A DNA stretch of 61,798 bases from Sphingomonas sp. 1F27F7B (GTDB lineage Bacteria; Pseudomonadota; Alphaproteobacteria; Sphingomonadales; Sphingomonadaceae), in NCBI RefSeq assembly GCF_005503355.1, contig NZ_SCMK01000027.1, positions 1 through 61,798 on the forward strand, written 5' to 3'. This document shows, piece after piece, positions 48,579 through 56,652 of this stretch (positions are counted from its first letter, which is position 1; each line of letters begins with the position of its first letter). Under the pieces are notes generated by a model. It saw only the letters and a program-made list of their open reading frames with translations, made no database searches and was not told the origin of the DNA. A program made the position numbers and the translations under genes.

Positions 48579-49227
48579 GATAGTCTCCAGAAAATGGGCT
48601 GCGCGGAAGCGGCAGGAACATCCCGCCGGCGCACAGCCGGGAGGCGATTGTCGGGCCATCCGCGTGACCGAGACGTCCGACCACCATGGAAATCTTGGTC
48701 GCGTGTGCGTCGTCGGCGTCGTCGGTTGCGCTGAAGAAGGCGGGAGCATGGCCATGGCTGTGGATGTCACAGACGATATGCCGGTGCGGCGGCTGCACGG
48801 GTGGACGGTAGGTGAGGTGCGACGGCGTCGCGTGGTCGATCTGGGGGAGATCGAGCGTGAATTGCCGATCGTTCTCATCCCAGACGATGAACGCCGCGGC
48901 CTCGTTCGGCAGAGCGGCCCGAAAGTGCTTGAGGACTTGTGCCAACAGCTCTGCCGGTATCAGTCCGCAGCGCAGATCCGCGCGCCCGGCGCCAATGCTT
49001 CCATACGGGAGATAAGCTGGAATAGGCGGTGTGACGGGCAGGTCCAGAGCGAGCCAGGCCCGGCGCAGGATCAAGCAGACACCGTCGCGGCCGACGACGA
49101 GGCATTGACCGACACGGGCTTCGCGAACCGCGTCGATGGCAGGGGATTGCCCACTGGGCGGCACCGGATAACATGGCGCGGCCGCCAGGACGGCAGCGGA
49201 GGTCGGGTCTTCGGCAAGGGCTATCAT
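48568..49227 (-). CDS. PRTRC system protein A, JAB/JAMM metalloprotease
   Basis: A 219-residue protein. The C-terminal half has CDIHSHGHAPAFFSATDDAD: His156-Ser-His158, seven residues, Ser166 and Asp169 give the full H-S-H-x7-S-x-x-D JAMM zinc motif, so it should be an active isopeptidase-type metalloprotease. In related prokaryotic clusters JAB proteins process or remove ubiquitin-like proteins. Its start overlaps the stop of protein B (ATGA), and its stop lies within the start of the E1-like gene. Confidence 0.92.
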   Translation of the reverse strand: MIALAEDPTSAAVLAAAPCYPVPPSGQSPAIDAVREARVGQCLVVGRDGVCLILRRAWLALDLPVTPPIPAYLPYGSIGAGRADLRCGLIPAELLAQVLKHFRAALPNEAAAFIVWDENDRQFTLDLPQIDHATPSHLTYRPPVQPPHRHIVCDIHSHGHAPAFFSATDDADDAHATKISMVVGRLGHADGPTIASRLCAGGMFLPLPRSPFSGDYHEL

Positions 49228-50054
49228 CGGCGGGACTTTCCGTAGATCAAGTCACCAAGCGTCATCGGCTCGGCCTTGGTGCCCCCTCGTGGGACGGCTT
49301 GACGACGATCGCCAACGAACGCCTTCAGGCGTTTGACCGGGAAGCGTGTCGCGCGGGTCGCCGCGAGATTGTCCCAGAGCCGCACGAGACCGCCCTTTCC
49401 CGTGACGGTCAGCTCCTGGCCCGGATTGGGGTGCGTCGACCAGGAGTCAAAAAGCGCACGTTCGAATTCGGGAATGGCCGCCACCTCCAGCGATGTCGGC
49501 CTCGGAATGTTGCCCCAACACAGCGAGCCATTGAGGAAGACGTTGAGGATGGGCGAATGAAGCAGGATGGTCTCGGCCGTGGGCCGCTCGCTGCGGCCAA
49601 GGGCATAGACACCAAGCCTACGCCGAGTGGCGACAAGGACGTGCGCGGGATATGCGACCGGGACAACGGTACGGCCAGCAAGCGCACGAAGGCCCGCCGG
49701 CGGGGTCGACAGGTTGAAATATGCTGGCCGCACCTGCGCGGGCACCCACCAGACGAGCAGATCGGGATGCGCAACGAGCACCGTCTCGGGGAGAATTTGG
49801 GGCGCGGCGACGCGGCCGAGCGCCTGCGACCAATGCCGCAAATGTGCTCGTGTCAAAGGCGTCCCGGCGGCGATAGTCGGTGCGCCGGCGGCGTCATGGT
49901 CGATCTGGTGGATGCTGGCGAAAGCGTCGGCATCCTCGTCGGGGGTAAGATGGGAACCGAGGCCGCGGGCCCCGTTGCTTCTGTAAAGCAGGATGGCGTT
50001 GGTCAGCACCAATCCGCCGGCAGTTCGCTCGAACTGCACGCAATGGTCGGTCAT
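49224..50054 (-). CDS. PRTRC system protein B, E2-like fold
   Basis: A 276-residue protein of the PRTRC B family, which has been related to prokaryotic E2-like (Prok-E2_D) proteins. The segment LLHSPILNVFLNGSLCWGN resembles the E2 active-site strand (HPN...G-x-I-C), with Cys179 in the place of the catalytic cysteine. WVPAQVRPAYFNLSTPPAGL and PVAYPAHVLVATRRRLGVYA precede it. It lies between F and A in the operon. Whether it transfers a ubiquitin-like protein is not shown for any PRTRC member I know. Confidence 0.85.
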   Translation of the reverse strand: MTDHCVQFERTAGGLVLTNAILLYRSNGARGLGSHLTPDEDADAFASIHQIDHDAAGAPTIAAGTPLTRAHLRHWSQALGRVAAPQILPETVLVAHPDLLVWWVPAQVRPAYFNLSTPPAGLRALAGRTVVPVAYPAHVLVATRRRLGVYALGRSERPTAETILLHSPILNVFLNGSLCWGNIPRPTSLEVAAIPEFERALFDSWSTHPNPGQELTVTGKGGLVRLWDNLAATRATRFPVKRLKAFVGDRRQAVPRGGTKAEPMTLGDLIYGKSRR

Positions 50055-50064
50055 GTCGGCCTCG

Positions 50065-51153
50065 CTATTCGGGGGGATAGAGTTCGATTAGGTGTCTGGC
50101 AGCGCGCAGAAGCCGGGCGCCAACCGCGAGCGAGGCAAGCCATGCATCGATTGCTGCGATTTGTGTCATCGGGCAGAGACCCGTCACGTCCATGAAGCCA
50201 TACTCCATGCCGTGGCGCCCGACATCGTCGACCTCGACCGCGAACTGCTCGACGGGAACGAGGGTCAGCGGCGGCAGTGGCGAGCATTCCTCGATGCCGG
50301 GGACATATTCGTAGAGAACGTCCATCTCTACGCGCCAGGCATGATGCTCGTCGGGCAGATCGGTGAGTGCCGCGTGAGCATCGCGTAATTCGCGCAAGGC
50401 CCGGCGAAGGACAATCGGTAGCTTCGACTGAGGCGCCGCCTTTGCTGCGAACATCCATTCCGGCCGCTTGGCATTCATGGCGGACGGCATGATTTGGGCG
50501 TCGATTTCGCTGGGATCAGCCCCGTGGTAGGCGATCAGGGCTTCGCGGGCGGCCCCATCTTCGGTCTCGCCATCCCAATAGTACATCGAGATATTGTCGA
50601 AGAGATCGTCATAGCAGAACACCGGGAGAGCGCTTCCGAGCGTGCGCTCGAGCGCCCGGTAGGCCGCCGCGCGCCACGGGATCGGCCGATTGCTGTCCTC
50701 GATCCATCCAAGATCCAACTGTCCGACGCTATCGCAGACGATGGCGATCGCCGGCGCGCCGCAGGATTCCCCGTTGAGGAGGACGACGCGCAAGTCCGCG
50801 ATCGTACAGCTTCGCAGGATGTCCAGGACCTTCGCCGTGAAGACCTGCTCGATGCGCCGCCGTGCCTCGGGGCGCGTCAGACGCGCTGTCGCCCCCTCCT
50901 TCGACACCACCCAGCTGCCCACCAGCTTGTGATGGGCTACGAGCGAGCGATCGAAGATCACGGGAATATCGGGCGAGAAGCGGACGGACCGTCCGGCGAG
51001 GTCAGCCGAGCGGTGGGAGGGGCAGGCCGATGGGTGGAGCGATGGGATCGGCGGGACCGTCCTCTTGCGTGCCCGCGCAAAGGACGATCTGCGCATGGAG
51101 GGCTTGGGCCTGTTTGCTGCAGGTTGGCCGGGAAAGTCCGGAAGTGTCGCCAT
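50065..51153 (-). CDS. PRTRC system protein F
   Basis: A 362-residue soluble protein. After a basic N-terminal region (MRRSSFARARKRTVPPIPS) come VVLLNGESCGAPAIAIVCDS, VFCYDDLFDNISMYYWDG and a C-terminal helix (WLASLAVGARLLRAARHLIE). Position between C and B and overall type fit the PRTRC F family, whose function is unknown. Its stop is 10 bases before the B gene. Confidence 0.8.
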   Translation of the reverse strand: MATLPDFPGQPAANRPKPSMRRSSFARARKRTVPPIPSLHPSACPSHRSADLAGRSVRFSPDIPVIFDRSLVAHHKLVGSWVVSKEGATARLTRPEARRRIEQVFTAKVLDILRSCTIADLRVVLLNGESCGAPAIAIVCDSVGQLDLGWIEDSNRPIPWRAAAYRALERTLGSALPVFCYDDLFDNISMYYWDGETEDGAAREALIAYHGADPSEIDAQIMPSAMNAKRPEWMFAAKAAPQSKLPIVLRRALRELRDAHAALTDLPDEHHAWRVEMDVLYEYVPGIEECSPLPPLTLVPVEQFAVEVDDVGRHGMEYGFMDVTGLCPMTQIAAIDAWLASLAVGARLLRAARHLIELYPPE

Positions 51154-51227
51154 GGTCGTTCTCGATCCATTCGAGGAGCGTGTTGCGCGGTGCTGCGGGG
51201 ATGGCCGCTGTTCGCGGGCGTGCCACC

Positions 51228-51434
51228 TCAGCCCTTCGTGCCGACCGCGCGGCGATATTCGGTGACATGGACACCGCCGGTAACCCCGGCATCCACCAGG
51301 TCGGCATTGAGGATCGCCGGGTAGAGGGTGGCGTGATAGGCGCGCAGCCCTTGCGGGTCGTTGGCAAGGTGCGGCGGCTGCGGGAGGTCGATACCGTCAT
51401 AGCGGTAGACCCGGGCAAGGTGATCGATCTGCAT
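51228..51434 (-). CDS. PRTRC system protein C, ubiquitin-like
   Basis: A 68-residue protein of the PRTRC C family, related to prokaryotic ubiquitin-like (Prok_Ub) proteins. It is beta-grasp in pattern (LARVYRYDGIDLPQPPHLAN, LYPAILNADLVDAGVTGG) and ends in ...VGTKG, so its last residue is glycine, as needed for activation by an E1. An AGGAC ribosome site precedes the ATG. It is the best candidate substrate for the E1-like, E2-like and JAMM proteins encoded downstream. Confidence 0.85.
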   Translation of the reverse strand: MQIDHLARVYRYDGIDLPQPPHLANDPQGLRAYHATLYPAILNADLVDAGVTGGVHVTEYRRAVGTKG

Positions 51435-51479
51435 CGTAATGTCCTCGTTGGAATGGCAAAGGGGCGCCGGTTCATCCCG

Positions 51480-51914
51480 TCACCAAAGACTGGCGGGTTC
51501 CTCCGATTTGGCATCGGCCGGAAGGGCGCCCGGTGCTGGCGCAGCCGGCGCGATGGTCGTGGGGCCTGCCGACTTGGGAGGCGTCGATGCCGCCTTTGCC
51601 TTCGCCGCCTCGGCGGACGCTGCGCGGGCGGCCTCGGCCGCGCCCCGCTGGGTGGCGATCTGGTCAGCGAGCGTCTTGCGCGCGGCAATCAGTCCGCCAA
51701 GGGCGCCGTCGGCACCCTTCGAGAGCTCGGCATCGATCTCAGCGGCCGTCGCTGTGATCGAGATCGGACGCAGCTCGCCGGCCTCGGCCTTGTGCGTTTT
51801 CCCCTCGGCGATGCGGGGAATGATGATGAGGGTGACAACATCGTCAGCGCCGGCGACGAGATCGAAGGCGAGCGAATAGCTGCCCAGCAAGGGCAATAGG
51901 CTTGAGATCAGCAT
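51480..51914 (-). CDS. PRTRC system protein E
   Basis: A 144-residue protein. The N-terminal half begins MLISSLLPLLGSYSLAFDLV with LIIIPRIAEGK and LRPISITATAAEIDAELSKG, followed by a helical Ala-rich coil and a Pro/Ala-rich tail. This is the layout of PRTRC E. It is 33 bases after the ParB stop. Function unknown; it might be a structural partner. Confidence 0.85.
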   Translation of the reverse strand: MLISSLLPLLGSYSLAFDLVAGADDVVTLIIIPRIAEGKTHKAEAGELRPISITATAAEIDAELSKGADGALGGLIAARKTLADQIATQRGAAEAARAASAEAAKAKAASTPPKSAGPTTIAPAAPAPGALPADAKSEEPASLW

Positions 51915-51947
51915 GTTGGTGGTTCCTTGATTGGAAGGCTGGTGGGG

Positions 51948-53567
51948 TCAGGCGGCCAGGTCGGCGACCACCTCCTCGGTCTCAGCGGGCGGAAGAAACT
52001 GGGGCGGCGAATAGCGGCCATTGAGGGCCATCGCGCTCGGCACCCGGTCGGCCCAGTCGAAGCCAACCGCATTCAACATGCCGGAGATGAGGTCGGCCTT
52101 CTTGGCGCCAAGCAGTTTGGCGAAGGCTTTCTCGCCCATATGCGCCACCAGGCCGCATTCGCCGGCGATGAATTTGAGCTCGTCCTTCGTGTAGCGTTCG
52201 AGGAATGAGCGATCGACCTGCCAGACCGTCCGAATGTCGATGCCGAAGGCGCTGGCAAGATCGGCGACATGCGTAAACGACTGGACGTCCCGGGCATAGG
52301 CGGCCCCGATCGCGGCGAGCACCGTCGTGGCTTGTCCCTCCGACAGCTCACGGATCTCTGCGATCTTGTCCTTGAAACCGCGATCGGGGAACGCGGCGTC
52401 GACCAGCAGCGCGGCGCGCGAGGTCAAAGTGCCTGCCTTGATGTGCGACAGTGTGCCGGTCAGCGCCGCCACGAGGATCGCCGCCTGCGCAGCCGATGGA
52501 TCGTCAGCCAGCCCGCGCGCGAGTGCCGTCCGCCAGGTCGCCTCTCGCAGGTCGGCGGTGCGACCCGCGATGGACTTTGCGGTGATGCTCGGCCCGGTGC
52601 TGGTGGAAACCTTGCGCACGACGGTCCCGCGGCCGGCCAGAGGTGCCACGGGCGCGGCGTCATCGATCAGGCTGCCAGTTTCTCCGCCATCCTCGATTTC
52701 GTCGCCATCGTCGGCAAGATCGGCCTCGTCGCCATCATTGGACCCGATTGCTGCGGCGGCATCCTCGGCCTCGGCGGCCGCCTCCGCTTCACGGCGCGCG
52801 GCTTCGACGACTTCGGTCTTGAGCTGGAAGCAGGTGGCATTGGTGCAGTGACCATCGTCGACATGGGTGTCGAACAAGGCGCGCTGCGTCCCCGAATTGA
52901 ACGGACAAGTCATGCATTCCGTCTTGTCGAAGAGGGCGTCGGCCAGACGCTGGGTGACACGCATCAGGAGGTCGCGGGTCTTGGCGATATCAAGGCTAGC
53001 CGCGATGATCGTCTCGAGCGCCTTGTCCTGCTTGTCGGCGGGAACGGCGGCCAGCAGCTCGGCGTGTCCGACCTTGATGCGGCGCTCGTCGAGCGCGGTT
53101 TTGACGGTGTCGGAAAGGTCGGCGAGCGCGAGGCGGCGATCGAGCTTCGCCCGAGACCAGCCAAGCCGCCGGGCAGCCTCGGCGCGGTCGCCTTGACACG
53201 CCGCGAGGTAGCGAACGGCCGCGTCTGCCTGCTCAGTCTCCGAGGGGTCATCTCGATCGTCGTTTTCGGCAATAGCGGCATCGAGCGCCTCCTGATCCGT
53301 CATCTCCCGGATCAGGACCGGCACCTCCCCGTCTTCGCCGAAGGCTTCCATGGCGGCTCGGAAGCGGCGCCCACCGGCGACGATCGTGAAATGCTCCGGC
53401 AGGTCGGCAGCGGGCCGAACCAGCATCGGCTGCAGCATGCCTCGCAAACGCAGGGAGGCGACGAGTTCGTCATGCTTCTTCCGGTCGAAATAGCGGCGCG
53501 GATTATAGCCCACGGCAATCCGGGCGAGCGGGACCATGGCGGTTCCGACAGGGTGCGATGCGGTCAA
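51948..53567 (-). CDS. PRTRC system ParB-family protein
   Basis: A 539-residue protein. The ParB/sulfiredoxin-like N-terminal domain has IAVGYNPRRYFDRKKHDELV and the nucleotide-binding motif IVAGGRRFRAAMEAFGEDGE (residues about 61-80). A helix-turn-helix region follows (DRAEAARRLGWSRAKLDRRL). A Cys cluster (TECMTCPFNSGTQR, HCTNATCFQLK) may bind zinc, and a helical C-terminus ends the protein. It opens the PRTRC operon. No ParA gene is in view, and a second ParB lies at 57.7 kb, so its job may go beyond segregation. Confidence 0.92.
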   Translation of the reverse strand: MTASHPVGTAMVPLARIAVGYNPRRYFDRKKHDELVASLRLRGMLQPMLVRPAADLPEHFTIVAGGRRFRAAMEAFGEDGEVPVLIREMTDQEALDAAIAENDDRDDPSETEQADAAVRYLAACQGDRAEAARRLGWSRAKLDRRLALADLSDTVKTALDERRIKVGHAELLAAVPADKQDKALETIIAASLDIAKTRDLLMRVTQRLADALFDKTECMTCPFNSGTQRALFDTHVDDGHCTNATCFQLKTEVVEAARREAEAAAEAEDAAAAIGSNDGDEADLADDGDEIEDGGETGSLIDDAAPVAPLAGRGTVVRKVSTSTGPSITAKSIAGRTADLREATWRTALARGLADDPSAAQAAILVAALTGTLSHIKAGTLTSRAALLVDAAFPDRGFKDKIAEIRELSEGQATTVLAAIGAAYARDVQSFTHVADLASAFGIDIRTVWQVDRSFLERYTKDELKFIAGECGLVAHMGEKAFAKLLGAKKADLISGMLNAVGFDWADRVPSAMALNGRYSPPQFLPPAETEEVVADLAA

Positions 53568-53664
53568 GGCGGTTCTCCTAGTGAGAATGGCGGTGCACGC
53601 GCTTGCTCGCGACGCGCACCCTTTCGGTGAGCCTGATGCTCACCCTTCCACTCCCCCTCCCCTT

Positions 53665-54678
53665 TCACCGCTCCGCCGTCTGGTCATGGAAGATGTCGGC
53701 CGCCCATTGCTCGAGCCACGGCTCGAACATCTCATCATGATCAAGATCGCCGGACTCGATGAGATCGCGGATTTCGGTACGGGCCTGCGCGATTGCGGCC
53801 TCCCAGGGATCGATCGGCGGAGGATCTGCGTCAGCAGGCCGTTGCTGCGGAAGGCGGCGCGGCCGCTCGGTTAGTCGGTGGTACTGACCGGCGAGCCATT
53901 GCTCCATGTAATCGGCCACGACGCGATCGGTCTTGGAGATCCCCGCCTTCAGGGCTGCCCGACGCGCACCGACGCCATAGGCCTGGCTGTCGATCGACGC
54001 GACCCGGTGTGCGAAAGGCAGAAGGAAGGGCAGTGCCGTGCCCTTGACGCCGAATGCGTGGAGCAGAACACCGGCCGGAAGAATCTGATCGAGATGGTCG
54101 ATGACCGCGATCAGGCCTTCCGGTCCGTGAATATCGCGCCGGCACATGCTTCCGACACCGATCAATGCGCCGGGGCGGAGCGAACCCCAGAGCGCATCGA
54201 CACAGCGCTCATAGTCGGATGGTCGCCGGCCCTGGATCACAGGCATCAGTCTGTCGGCTATTCCGGCATCCTCGCCCAGGATGCGGCAGTCGCGATTGGC
54301 GCGGATGGTGCGCGACAGGCGGTCGAAGACTTCGTCGCGATCTCGCGCGATCTCAGCCTCGACGCAGTAATCGGCACTTGCCCACCATTGGAATGGATAG
54401 GCCGCCGCGAGCGATACATAGTCCGACAGGGACCACGGGAAGCCACCATAGCGCGCAGTCGCGACGAAGCCTGCGGAGTCCAGGCAGAGGCCGGACAAAC
54501 CCCGTGCATTCTGGAGTTGCCCCAGGCGCCATCCGGTCCATTCCCGCCAGCCGCGCTTTTCGGACCAACGTGAAAGCGCGTTCGCCGAGATGAGCGCGGT
54601 CCGGCCAAGCGCGCGTGCCCGCTGAAGGATCGGCCCATCGTTCAGGTGCGGAAGGCCGACGATGACGTTGATGGGCAT
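53665..54678 (-). CDS. TGT-like protein of the DpdA (deazapurine DNA modification) type
   Basis: A 337-residue TIM-barrel protein. LCLDSAGFVATARYGGFPWS contains Asp67 in the D-S-x-G-F motif of tRNA-guanine transglycosylases, and VLLHAFGVKGTALPFLLPFA the later H-x-F-G-x-K-G segment. DpdA proteins use this fold to insert 7-deazaguanine bases into DNA. It could modify plasmid DNA to escape restriction. No preQ0-synthesis (queCDE, folE) or dpdB-K genes are in the window. It is divergent from the gene at 54766. A tRNA role cannot be excluded. Confidence 0.78.
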   Translation of the reverse strand: MPINVIVGLPHLNDGPILQRARALGRTALISANALSRWSEKRGWREWTGWRLGQLQNARGLSGLCLDSAGFVATARYGGFPWSLSDYVSLAAAYPFQWWASADYCVEAEIARDRDEVFDRLSRTIRANRDCRILGEDAGIADRLMPVIQGRRPSDYERCVDALWGSLRPGALIGVGSMCRRDIHGPEGLIAVIDHLDQILPAGVLLHAFGVKGTALPFLLPFAHRVASIDSQAYGVGARRAALKAGISKTDRVVADYMEQWLAGQYHRLTERPRRLPQQRPADADPPPIDPWEAAIAQARTEIRDLIESGDLDHDEMFEPWLEQWAADIFHDQTAER

Positions 54679-54715
54679 GATGCGCGCTCCGCTCGCAACG
54701 GAAGCACGCGGACAA

Positions 54716-54744
54716 TTGACGGTCGCGCATGTTCACGTTACGTT
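54716..54744 (+). promoter_or_regulatory. Probable promoter of the gene at 54766
   Basis: TTGACG (54716-54721) and TACGTT (54739-54744) are 17 bases apart, 21 bases before the ATG. The match to a housekeeping promoter is fair at -35 and weak at -10. Confidence 0.4.
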
Positions 54745-54765
54745 CTAATGAGTAGGAGATTTGCC

Positions 54766-55254
54766 ATGACGACGCCCAGCATCCGACACCTGTTCGATCT
54801 CGACATAACGCTGCGGGATGCGGCGCTGGATATGGAGAACCGGCCGACCCGTCGGATGATCGCCAATGCGGCGATCGGCATGCATGTCGAGGACGCCTAC
54901 TATTCGGTGCGGGAGCTGCGCGAGGCGGTAAGCTGGGTGCATGAAGGGGTTTCGGCGGGCAAGCTGAAGCTGGCGGAGATCCTGGGCAATGATGGTGCCG
55001 ACGATTTTCAGCGCTGCATCTATTTCTGCCTCGCCGGCCGCGGCGTGGTGTCGATGCTCGACGATCTTGAATGGCTGGAGGATCTGCTGGAGCGGCGCGG
55101 GCGCATCGCAGGCGAACAGAAGCGCCTGAAGGAGACGGTGATGCCGCTCGTGAACCCCTATGTGGCCGACGCGCCCGATGGGCCGTTGGTCAGGATGGAC
55201 GGAAATTTCGAGCAGGGACCATCTTGGTGGGCCGACCCGACTTTGTCGGCCTGA
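54766..55254 (+). CDS. Hypothetical protein
   Basis: A 162-residue protein with a TAGGAGA ribosome site seven bases before the ATG. It is mostly helical: IRHLFDLDITLRDAALDMEN, then HVEDAYYSVRELREAVSWVH, GADDFQRCIYFCLAGRGVVS and a charged coil. It is the only plus-strand gene in the long minus-strand block from 44.8 to 61.8 kb and has its own promoter. It is convergent with the thermonuclease gene. The family is not recognised. Confidence 0.72.
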   Translation: MTTPSIRHLFDLDITLRDAALDMENRPTRRMIANAAIGMHVEDAYYSVRELREAVSWVHEGVSAGKLKLAEILGNDGADDFQRCIYFCLAGRGVVSMLDDLEWLEDLLERRGRIAGEQKRLKETVMPLVNPYVADAPDGPLVRMDGNFEQGPSWWADPTLSA

Positions 55255-55257
55255 CCA

Positions 55258-55761
55258 TCAGCGCTCGCAGCTCAGGCGGTTCCCGTGCCGCCAGCGCGAC
55301 GGTTCGATCCAGTCTCCGGCAAAGGCCCCTGCCCTTTGCCTCCTGGCCGAAGCGAAGGCCGCATTATATGCGCGCAGGCGAGCGGGATCGTCTCTGAGAT
55401 AACTCGCCTGCGGGGTCGCGAGACCCGCGCGGATAAGACGCTCTCCCAAATCCGCGCCGTCGACTGTAACGACCGCAACGGGGCGGCCATAAGAAGACGA
55501 AGACACGAGCCGGATCGTCGCGGCCTTGGAGCGCAGGGCGTTCGCGGCGAAATCCTGTGCGGCCTTCCCACACTGCCAACATCCCGAGGCGCGCCGACAG
55601 AGCTGCCCGCGCTCGAATGCGTCGACCCCAAGCAACCGGAAATCGACGGCCACGGTATCGCCATCGAGCGCCCGCGCCTTCGCGTCGAAACTCTGAGACC
55701 ATGAGGGCGATGTGAGAGCGGCTCCGCCCGCGAGGATGATGGCCGCCGCGATCCGGATCAA
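55258..55761 (-). CDS. Secreted thermonuclease-family (SNase-like) nuclease
   Basis: A 167-residue protein with a signal peptide (residues 1-22, MIRIAAAIILAGGAALTSPS then WSQS). The SNase fold is seen in ARALDGDTVAVDFRLLGVDA, the D-G-D-T / G-(I/V)-D-A pattern, and later AVVTVDGADLGERLIRAGLA. Paired cysteines (LCRRASGCWQC) could form disulfides in the periplasm. It would cut DNA or RNA outside the cytoplasm. Its start overlaps the stop of the upstream small gene (ATGA). Similar genes are common on alphaproteobacterial conjugative plasmids; their role is not clear. Confidence 0.85.
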   Translation of the reverse strand: MIRIAAAIILAGGAALTSPSWSQSFDAKARALDGDTVAVDFRLLGVDAFERGQLCRRASGCWQCGKAAQDFAANALRSKAATIRLVSSSSYGRPVAVVTVDGADLGERLIRAGLATPQASYLRDDPARLRAYNAAFASARRQRAGAFAGDWIEPSRWRHGNRLSCER

Positions 55762-55958
55762 AATGTCATCTCCACCTCGACATGATCATCGGCCGCCGGC
55801 GTCGTGCAGACCCGGAATGGTTGCAGCGGATCGCCAGTGCGGACGATCGACAGCCTACCCGGCCGCTCGTCGAATAGGCGACCTGCGACGCGATTGGCGT
55901 TCTCGCGGCTGCAAAGCTGCAGACGCTTGGGCGACAATTCAAGACACGCGGCAAACAT
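55758..55958 (-). CDS. Small hypothetical protein coupled to the nuclease
   Basis: A 66-residue protein; the ATG at 55958 follows GGGAGA. It contains ACLELSPKRLQLCSRENANR and a beta-like C-terminus. ATGA overlap with the thermonuclease gene indicates translational coupling. It could control or protect against the nuclease, but it has no signal peptide and no known family. Confidence 0.6.
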   Translation of the reverse strand: MFAACLELSPKRLQLCSRENANRVAGRLFDERPGRLSIVRTGDPLQPFRVCTTPAADDHVEVEMTF

Positions 55959-56000
55959 GATGGCTTCTCCCTGCTGCGGGAATGATACTGGCTGACGCAC

Positions 56001-56609
56001 TCATGCAAAGATCGTCTTGTGAACCTTAGTGACCGGCAGGATCGTCCAGTCGCGCTCCATGAACCGGCTGATCGCATAGCCGCAGCGAGTCGCGGGATCG
56101 CGGAAACTCAGGCGGCGGCCGCGCTTCACGACGATAAATTCGTCACCCACATGACCATCGGAGAAGGTCAGCGCCTGGGCCAGTTTGATCCGGTCGCCGT
56201 CCTCGATCTTGCGCGATCGGCGGGCCAGGTTGGCACGGCACCGCGCGCGCCAGTCGAGGGCGTGCTCCCGGTCGGTCGGGGTCAGAAGGTCGAGAATGTG
56301 GCGGGGACAGCTATCCTCATAGGGGCCGACAGATTCGTCCATATCCTTGTAGCCGAAATGCTCGCCGGACTTGCTTTTGGGATTCCACATCACCTTGCAG
56401 ACGATCGCGAAAACCTCCTTGCCGACGCCGTCGATCATCACCTGAGCCGCAGCATAATAGGTGCGATTCTGGGGGCAGGATGAGGCGAGCACCTTCAGTC
56501 CCTTGATCGTCCCGTCCGCCTCGCGGCTATAGGTGAATTGCGCGTCCAGATAATCCTTGGCGGTCTTGTGTCCGCCCATGTGGAAACGGGACATGGTGAG
56601 CCAGCCCAT
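56001..56609 (-). CDS. DUF6927-like plasmid protein
   Basis: A 202-residue protein beginning MGWLTMSRFHMGGHKTAKDY with LDAQFTYSREADGTIKGLKV, the start of a family recurrent on alphaproteobacterial plasmids (DUF6927-like). It continues with VIDG-type strands, HFGYKDMDESVGPYEDSCPR and an RNA/DNA-binding-like C-terminus (KRGRRLSFRDPATRCGYAIS). No catalytic site can be named. It lies between ArdC and the thermonuclease block. Confidence 0.72.
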   Translation of the reverse strand: MGWLTMSRFHMGGHKTAKDYLDAQFTYSREADGTIKGLKVLASSCPQNRTYYAAAQVMIDGVGKEVFAIVCKVMWNPKSKSGEHFGYKDMDESVGPYEDSCPRHILDLLTPTDREHALDWRARCRANLARRSRKIEDGDRIKLAQALTFSDGHVGDEFIVVKRGRRLSFRDPATRCGYAISRFMERDWTILPVTKVHKTIFA

Positions 56610-56652
56610 CGGTATCTCCTGTGATGTCGGGGAAAATTCGGATTAGCGGCGG

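Noticed and set aside
49173..50195. 340-codon plus-strand frame
   Set aside because: Antisense shadow of PRTRC protein B.
52269..53630. 453-codon plus-strand frame
   Set aside because: Antisense shadow of the PRTRC ParB gene.
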